From a virus: 27,900 bases of DNA. Below the pieces are notes generated by a model. The model had not been told where the DNA came from, made no database searches, and was given only the letters and a program-made list of their open reading frames with translations. Within the stretch, counting starts at the first letter, position 1, and each line of letters begins with the position of its first letter. The stretch is taken from positions 1-27,900 of IMG/VR virus record IMGVR_UViG_3300042691_026259, one strand, 5' to 3'. The position numbers and the translations under genes were made by a program. Positions 23,337 to 27,900 of the stretch are shown one piece after another.

Positions 23337-24677
23337 ATGGCATACGAAGATCTATTAAAGGATAGTAGTAAGCCAGATCCAGACAATAAAAATTATTTTA
23401 TTGTTACAATAACAGATCTTTTTGTAAATAAAACATATCCAATTGAATTTAGATGGAAATATAAAGACGGATCTTTTGGTCCATGGGGTGCTGTTAAAAA
23501 AGTCATAGTGTCTTCTGAATCAGTAAACACACCATCAACACCATCTGTCACCGCCTCCCCAGGAAGATTAAATGTTACTTGGGATGGAAATGATAGCTCT
23601 GGAAATCCATTGGTAGACATAGATAGAATAAATGTTTTGGTTGGCGGAGTTTACTATGGGTCAATACTTAAAAGAGGATCCGCTGGCAGCCTTAGCCTTC
23701 CATTTTCCGTAGGAACGTATTCTGTAACATTTGTAGCTGTAAGTAAACTTGGCAATGAATCAAGCCCCTCGTCGTCATCGTCAGCCACTATAACTACTGA
23801 TATTGGAACAGCAAATGCTAACCTTGCATCTAAATTAGAAGCTGGCGCTGGTGTTGTGGCAAACGCATCTAGTCAGATAGTTTCAATAGATACTGGATCT
23901 GGTCTTGTTGTTTACTCTAGCTCATCGACAGCAACTGCTGGTAATCGTGTAGTATTAAATTCAGAAGGTTTGGCTGGATTTAGGGTGGATGGTGTAAATC
24001 AAAATAAAGCAAGTTTTGCCATTCTTACAAATACAAAATATTATGATCCAACAACAGAAGAAATGTATACAACCACTGCTCCAGGCAGATTAACTATTGA
24101 TGCTGGTAGTGGATTTTTTTCTGGAACTTTAAATGCTAAAGCTGGTGTATTTTCTGGTGCAATTACTGTCGGAGACGGGACAATGCAATTTGGAGATAAT
24201 GTATCTCCTGCTGCAAATAAAACTGGAATTTATATAAATCAATATAATCATTGGTACGACAACGGTTACTTTAGAGTTGGAAGCAATAATAAATATTTAG
24301 AATGGGATGTAACAAATCTTAATATAAAAGGAGATATATTTTTAGAAAATTCTGATTATATTTATGCCAGTGGATCTTTTAGTTTTGGAACGGGCATATT
24401 GTCTGGTACTAGTAGTGCTATTACAATTAATATAAATAATGGAAGTAGTAATTTTATTCTTTCAAACATGCCAGCATCCGACAATGACGGATTTGCTGGA
24501 GACCCTACAATAACAATACAACCAAGCGGTAAGCTTGTAAAAGGTAGGGCAATGATATTTAATTCTACAACAACACCTACCAGCGCAGATTTAAACTGGA
24601 TCAATAAAACATTCAATCAGGTTAATATAGGGCCAGTCCCAATTAAAGTTGGAGACTTGATATTGGTTGCTGAATAA
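23337..24677 (+). CDS. Tail fibre / receptor-binding protein with Fn3 domain
   Basis: A 446-residue protein one base after the preceding stop. Residues 1-60 form an attachment region, and residues 63-150 are a fibronectin type III domain (PSTPSVTASPGRLNVTWDGN, YSVTFVAVSKLGNESSPSSS). From about 150 to 290 the text is Gly/Ala/Ser-rich with repeated strand-turn units (GLVVYSSSSTATAGNRVVLN, GRLTIDAGSGFFSGTLNAKA, GVFSGAITVGDGTMQFGD), typical of trimeric fibre shafts. The last 130 residues (YINQYNHWYDNGYFRVGSNN, GNPTITIQ-like end) may be a globular tip with aromatic residues that could contact a receptor. There is no clear ribosome site, and its stop overlaps the next ATG by 1 nt. Confidence 0.65.
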   Translation: MAYEDLLKDSSKPDPDNKNYFIVTITDLFVNKTYPIEFRWKYKDGSFGPWGAVKKVIVSSESVNTPSTPSVTASPGRLNVTWDGNDSSGNPLVDIDRINVLVGGVYYGSILKRGSAGSLSLPFSVGTYSVTFVAVSKLGNESSPSSSSSATITTDIGTANANLASKLEAGAGVVANASSQIVSIDTGSGLVVYSSSSTATAGNRVVLNSEGLAGFRVDGVNQNKASFAILTNTKYYDPTTEEMYTTTAPGRLTIDAGSGFFSGTLNAKAGVFSGAITVGDGTMQFGDNVSPAANKTGIYINQYNHWYDNGYFRVGSNNKYLEWDVTNLNIKGDIFLENSDYIYASGSFSFGTGILSGTSSAITININNGSSNFILSNMPASDNDGFAGDPTITIQPSGKLVKGRAMIFNSTTTPTSADLNWINKTFNQVNIGPVPIKVGDLILVAE

Positions 24678-26569
24678 TGCCTATTTACAGAGTCACCAGT
24701 TCTGCTACAGTTCAAAAGATAAAAGAAATACATAGAGTAACAAGCGCAGCAACAGTACAAAAAATTAAACAAATTTGGAGAGTGACAAGCTCTGCAACTT
24801 TGCAAAAAATATTTAGTAGTGCTACCTTGCCAGAGCCAGAACAAACTGCACAGGCATTTCTTTCAAGCCCAGATTCAACCACACAATTAAGAACTCTTAC
24901 TGGAAGGGTCTATCATTGGCTAAATAATCCTACAACTGTTGTTTATAGATATCAAAGATTAGTCAGCGGAAACTGGGAAACAATTTCTGGTCCAAATACA
25001 ATAGCAAATCCGTCACTTGGTTCTTACACGGATATAAATGGACTTGTAATTGGTAATGATATAGCATCTCCAAATTTAGAAAACTTTTATAGAATTAGAT
25101 CTATTGCTACAAATGAGGCTGGCGAAGCAACAACAACAAGCTCATCTGTTTCATTTTTTACCCCCACAGATATTACCTTATCATATGTTTCAAAGGGTGA
25201 AAATAATGTTAATATTTCTTGGACAACATCTTTATATGCACTTACATATGAAGTTGAATATAAAAAAGCAATAGATTCATCTTATAGTTTATTTGACCGA
25301 ACATCTTCAACATCTATTAATTTAACTGGGCTTGCAGACTCAACATCTTATAATTTTAGAGTTAGACCAATAAGCGGAGTTGGAGAAATGGGAATAGGTG
25401 CTGGGTATCTTGGAAATTATTCTAATGTAATTACTCAAACTACTGATTCTCCGCCTCCTCCGCCCCCACAGCTTGCAACTCCAACATTTAATAATTTAAG
25501 TACTTTTTATCGTGGGTGGAGCGTTAAAATAAGTAATTATGATGCAGCAAACACATATACAGTTGCAAAATATAGCCCTACATCTGGATATGATCTTTCT
25601 AGATCTGGGGATACTATAACGGTAAGTAACGCAACAGCAGGAACCAGTATTACAATTGGTGTCGTAGCCTCTAGGTCTGGTTATACTACATCAGAAACAG
25701 CCTACTATACCGCAACAGCTGGCTTAGGCTCTGCTCCAGTAAATACAGCAGCCCCAGTAATTAGTGGAACTAAAAGAGAGGGAAATACTTTATCTGTTAC
25801 AACTGGAAGTTGGAGCGGTGATCCAAATACATTTACATATACATATGCTTGGAAATATTTGGGCTCTGTATTCCCAGAAAGCTATGTTACTTTAGGCACA
25901 AGTTCATCATTTACAATACCATTAGACTTTTTAGATAACACTACATATCCATATGTAATTTGTACTGTTACTGCTACAAATGATGTTGATTCAACAGCTC
26001 ATACTCAAGATTACGGTCCTATTGCTCCTGGAGTAAGTCTTTCTAATGTTAATGCTGTTGCTGGAACTGTTGCTAGTGCGACAGACGCAAGCTTAGATGT
26101 TTCGTGGACTTCATCTGATAATGAGTCTTACAGGGTAAAAACATATGCTTTAGAATTTGGTTCTTATATAGAAGTTAAAGATACTTTAGTAGTTAACAGC
26201 ACATCAGATTCAGTTTCAGTCACTGGGCTTGATCAAAATACAGCACATTATGCAACGGTTTTTGTTTATCAGGGTCAAAATGCTTCTGGAGAAGAGAAAA
26301 GTGAAACCACACCAGTAGTAACCACTGGAACTTATAATCCAGCCACCCCACCGACCTCCACTCCACCTACAGCTACACCACCAGCTACACCGCCAGCTAC
26401 ACCACCAGCTACGCCACCGACAGCAGGATGCGGTAGTGCATATTGTTGTATATCGTCTATGGATTATGGGGCAACCTACGGACCATGCTTTGGTGTGGCA
26501 TTTGATGTTAGTGGAACCGATGCTGGAGGCGCTATTGTTACAATATGTAATGCTGGTACATGCCCATAA
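24677..26569 (+). CDS. Repeat- and Ig/Fn3-rich tail adhesin with Cys-rich tip
   Basis: A 630-residue protein. It opens with three tandem 15-residue repeats around RVTSSATVQKIKEI (about residues 4-48). A low-similarity beta part follows (50-150), then a fibronectin type III domain (164-245; VNISWTTSLYALTYEVEYKK), an Ig-like domain (353-450; TWSG-type KREGNTLSVTTGSWSGDPN) and a second Fn3 (450-550). Next is a Pro/Thr stalk with PATPP repeats (about 555-583), and last a 47-residue Cys-rich tip (GCGSAYCCISSMDYG ... PCFG ... ICNAGTCP) with six Cys, while most of the other tail proteins are Cys-poor. It has the layout of a cell-surface adhesin: anchor, rod, flexible stalk, disulfide-capable tip. 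A strong promoter follows its stop. Confidence 0.65.
   Translation: MPIYRVTSSATVQKIKEIHRVTSAATVQKIKQIWRVTSSATLQKIFSSATLPEPEQTAQAFLSSPDSTTQLRTLTGRVYHWLNNPTTVVYRYQRLVSGNWETISGPNTIANPSLGSYTDINGLVIGNDIASPNLENFYRIRSIATNEAGEATTTSSSVSFFTPTDITLSYVSKGENNVNISWTTSLYALTYEVEYKKAIDSSYSLFDRTSSTSINLTGLADSTSYNFRVRPISGVGEMGIGAGYLGNYSNVITQTTDSPPPPPPQLATPTFNNLSTFYRGWSVKISNYDAANTYTVAKYSPTSGYDLSRSGDTITVSNATAGTSITIGVVASRSGYTTSETAYYTATAGLGSAPVNTAAPVISGTKREGNTLSVTTGSWSGDPNTFTYTYAWKYLGSVFPESYVTLGTSSSFTIPLDFLDNTTYPYVICTVTATNDVDSTAHTQDYGPIAPGVSLSNVNAVAGTVASATDASLDVSWTSSDNESYRVKTYALEFGSYIEVKDTLVVNSTSDSVSVTGLDQNTAHYATVFVYQGQNASGEEKSETTPVVTTGTYNPATPPTSTPPTATPPATPPATPPATPPTAGCGSAYCCISSMDYGATYGPCFGVAFDVSGTDAGGAIVTICNAGTCP
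24686..24820 (+). repeat. Three tandem 15-residue coding repeats
   Basis: Encodes RVTSSATVQKIKEIH, RVTSAATVQKIKQIW and RVTSSATLQKIF in a row. The protein units are nearly identical while the DNA differs at many synonymous sites. Confidence 0.8.
26341..26423 (+). repeat. Pro/Thr-rich PATPP repeat coding region
   Basis: Near-tandem ccagctacacc/ccagctacgcc units encode repeated PATPP and PTATPP. It forms a stalk between the last Fn3 domain and the Cys-rich tip of the adhesin. Confidence 0.85.
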
Positions 26570-26577
26570 AATTTGTA

Positions 26578-26606
26578 TTGACAATAATATGAATGTATTC
26601 TATAAT
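26578..26606 (+). promoter_or_regulatory. Perfect sigma-70-type promoter
   Basis: TTGACA at 26578-26583, a 17-nt spacer and TATAAT at 26601-26606: full consensus in both boxes with ideal spacing. Predicted start near 26613, which would overlap the AAAGGAGG ribosome site (26611-26618) of the next gene and give a very short leader. Confidence 0.85.
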
Positions 26607-26622
26607 ATAAAAAGGAGGAAAT

Positions 26623-26844
26623 ATGACCTACGAACTATCAACTGCTGAAAAAATAGAAATAATTGATCAGCATATAAAAAGCTTGTCGTATTCTAAATAT
26701 AATTTAGAGATGTCTATATTAGCAGAAGATGCTGTAGCACCAGTAGATCAAGCTAAAAAAGATGCTTTGACTTTACAGGTATCTATTGTTAATGATAAAA
26801 TTAATGCTTTAGTAGAAGAGAAAGCATTATTGTCTAATGGATAA
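26623..26844 (+). CDS. Small coiled-coil protein
   Basis: A 73-residue protein with a strong ribosome site (AAAGGAGG) and ATG 26623, behind the perfect promoter. It is all-helical in appearance: EKIEIIDQHIKSLSYSKYNL, then DQAKKDALTLQVSIVNDKIN and VEEKALL, with heptad-like spacing of hydrophobic residues, so a short coiled-coil hairpin is likely. There is no membrane segment, signal peptide or recognised family. Its stop overlaps the next gene by 8 nt. High expression is suggested by promoter and ribosome site. A small virion or assembly factor for the fibre tip is a guess. Confidence 0.75.
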   Translation: MTYELSTAEKIEIIDQHIKSLSYSKYNLEMSILAEDAVAPVDQAKKDALTLQVSIVNDKINALVEEKALLSNG

Positions 26845-27016
26845 ACAAACATTAATTATAACAGCACTGCAACAAAGAATCGGCGAATTAACATCAAACT
26901 ATGAAACACAAATCGCTATATTAAGAGCAGAAATAACACAGTTAATGGATGAAAAGGGCCAGCGTGAAAAAGCTATTCAGGAATACTCAGAAGAAATCAA
27001 TAACATCGCCAACTAA
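26837..27016 (+). CDS. Short coiled-coil protein, 59 residues
   Basis: An ATG at 26837 overlaps the previous stop by 8 nt and reads 59 residues to TAA 27014-27016. It has strong heptad character: LQQRIGELTSNYETQIAILR, EITQLMDEKGQREKAIQEYS. The low-complexity helix resembles the preceding protein, so the two may pair. No ribosome site of note; coupled translation is likely. The next gene overlaps its 3' end by 53-68 nt in another frame, an unusually long overlap for this region, so one of the two starts may be wrong. Confidence 0.65.
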   Translation: MDKQTLIITALQQRIGELTSNYETQIAILRAEITQLMDEKGQREKAIQEYSEEINNIAN

Positions 27017-27362
27017 TTTCCCATCAGGCTTAGCTGTAAAAGTAGGCTCAGCCACTTATTGGATAAAAGATAATAAGCGATATAAACTTGTATCAGAGAG
27101 AGCTGCAGAGTCATGGTCTTTTACCACTATAGAAGCAGAAGAAACTGCTATTTCTCATATTAAAATAGCTGGCAAGCTTGGATTTAGAGATGGCACCTTG
27201 ATAAAGAATATAGCAGATGGTAAAATGTATTTAATATCGCAAAACAAAAGAAGGCATATAGTATCACCAGATTCCTTTGACCGATATGGTTTAGATAGAT
27301 CTAAAATCATTGAGGTTGGAGATGCCGAAGTTAAATTGCACGTTTTAGGAGAAAATTTATAA
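26949..27362 (+). CDS. Protein with two repeats of a small beta domain
   Basis: A 137-residue protein from ATG 26949, or 132 residues from GTG 26964, which has AAAAGGG 5 nt upstream and may be the true start. Two similar units follow each other: AVKVGSATYWIKDNKRYKLV (about residues 29-48) and IKNIADGKMYLISQNKRRHI (about 84-103), each with the pattern 'l.k...d...Y.I...kr..i.s...f'. Such repeats (short strand pairs around a YxI..xKR motif) occur in surface and virion-associated proteins of unclear role. The basic N-terminus (KRASVKKLFRNTQKKS) lies in the overlap with the upstream gene. The stop overlaps the following ATG by 1 nt. Confidence 0.65.
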   Translation: MKRASVKKLFRNTQKKSITSPTNFPSGLAVKVGSATYWIKDNKRYKLVSERAAESWSFTTIEAEETAISHIKIAGKLGFRDGTLIKNIADGKMYLISQNKRRHIVSPDSFDRYGLDRSKIIEVGDAEVKLHVLGENL

Positions 27363-27778
27363 TGCCATTTAAGCCAATTGTATTTAATGAGGGTGAGCCG
27401 TTAGATCCACAAAAACTTACTGATCTTAATACTAATATTAAAGAAGCATTTGATAACTCAGACAATCTTTATAGCAGCACAGTAAATAATATTACACAAA
27501 CTTTAAAACCAGTTATCTATGCTAATAAAATTGAGGCAACAGATCTTTCTCCAAATACGCCTAAAGCATTTAATATAGATTTAGGAAACGGATTTGATAG
27601 TACACAGCCAATATATATAACTGCAACTCCAAGGGGAATAGTTAAATCAAATGAAAATATAACTATTACTGTATACCGTGGCGGCAGTACTCCACAAATT
27701 TATGTTCAAACAAATAGCAAAGAACGAAGATCTTTAACAATAGATTGGGTAGCAATTCAATTAATAGAGGCGCTATAG
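27362..27778 (+). CDS. Virion accessory protein, possible lectin-like C-terminus
   Basis: A 138-residue protein. The start (FKPIVFNEGEPLDPQKLTDL, then NTNIKEAFDNS) is an attachment-like helix pattern seen at the N-terminus of small phage fibre and tip proteins. The second half is beta-rich (AFNIDLGNGFDSTQPIYITA, NENITITVYRGGSTPQIYVQ, SLTIDWVAIQLIEAL) and its final 'tIdWvAI' strand resembles H-type lectin or gp-tip folds. It lies last in the unit started by the consensus promoter. The role (minor tip or glycan-binding component) is inferred; no catalytic motif is visible. Confidence 0.6.
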   Translation: MPFKPIVFNEGEPLDPQKLTDLNTNIKEAFDNSDNLYSSTVNNITQTLKPVIYANKIEATDLSPNTPKAFNIDLGNGFDSTQPIYITATPRGIVKSNENITITVYRGGSTPQIYVQTNSKERRSLTIDWVAIQLIEAL

Positions 27779-27780
27779 TA

Positions 27781-27808
27781 TTGACAGATATCTAATAAAT
27801 GTTACAAT
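27781..27808 (+). promoter_or_regulatory. Strong promoter directly before a terminator
   Basis: TTGACA at 27781-27786 (perfect), a 16-nt spacer and TACAAT at 27803-27808, preceded by TGT (extended -10). It begins 3 nt after the previous stop. Predicted start near 27815. Confidence 0.75.
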
Positions 27809-27819
27809 TTAGATATAAC

Positions 27820-27843
27820 AAAGCCACAGAAATGTGGCTTTTT
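27820..27843 (+). terminator. Intrinsic terminator or attenuator hairpin with GAAA loop
   Basis: AAAGCCACA, loop GAAA, TGTGGCTTT: a 9-bp perfect stem with a GNRA-type tetraloop running into TTTTT (27839-27843). It lies only about 5 nt after the predicted start of the upstream promoter. Confidence 0.85.
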
Positions 27844-27859
27844 ACCTATAAGGAAGAAA

Positions 27860-27900
27860 ATGACAAATGATTTAAAGTGGATGCTATCATCCGACCAGCA
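27860..27900 (+). CDS. Start of a further gene, cut by window end
   Basis: ATG 27860, with AAGGAAG (27850-27856) as ribosome site, opens a frame reading MTNDLKWMLSSDQ to the window edge. It sits past the virion genes and behind the terminator/attenuator, where lysis or late regulatory genes are common. Thirteen residues are too few to name a family. Confidence 0.6.
   Translation, partial: MTNDLKWMLSSDQ

Overview
The window is the virion-structure and assembly region of a strongly AT-rich tailed dsDNA bacteriophage. All credible genes lie on the + strand, head to tail, mostly with 1-8 nt overlaps or very small gaps. A portal, protease/scaffold, HK97-type capsid, head-tail connectors, tail terminator, tail tube, frameshifted tail chaperone, a 2634-residue tape measure and several hub/fibre proteins are present, and no contractile sheath is seen. 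This fits a siphovirus-like phage with a long flexible tail. The host cannot be proven from this window. Several genes lack Shine-Dalgarno sites and have a -10 box 6-8 nt before ATG (leaderless pattern). That is compatible with an actinobacterial or similar host, possibly a low-GC one; this is inference.

Layout. 1-758: 3' part of a LamG/concanavalin-like virion protein cut by the window edge. 821-5151: head block (small conserved protein, portal, protease with a nested scaffold, capsid), closed by a strong terminator at 5170-5197. 5249-8362: neck and connector genes. 8449-9153: tail tube, closed by a terminator at 9179-9200. 9261-9919: tail assembly chaperone pair joined by a -1 frameshift at CCCAAAC (9551-9557). 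9931-17835: giant tape measure. 17837-26569: distal tail, hub and fibre proteins rich in Fn3, Ig and LamG-like modules. 26623-27778: small coiled-coil and accessory virion genes behind a perfect TTGACA-17-TATAAT promoter. 27781-27843: a promoter immediately followed by a terminator. 27860-end: the start of another gene.

How it works together. The protease/scaffold builds and matures the capsid around the portal, and the connectors and terminator join it to a tail tube. The tube's length is set by the tape measure with help from the frameshifted chaperones. The distal proteins form the hub and receptor-binding tip. Internal promoters and terminators cut the block into separately dosed units, and scaffold, capsid and tube share a distinct, more AAG/CGT-rich codon usage that suggests high expression.

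Most worth a second look: a PARP/ART-like domain near the C-terminus of the tape measure, Gly-Gly-bounded unknown domains in the same protein, a nested scaffold start, a set of leaderless promoters, a promoter-terminator pair that could make a tiny RNA, and a Cys-rich tip on a Pro/Thr-rich stalk. No tRNA, CRISPR array, insertion sequence or integrase was seen.
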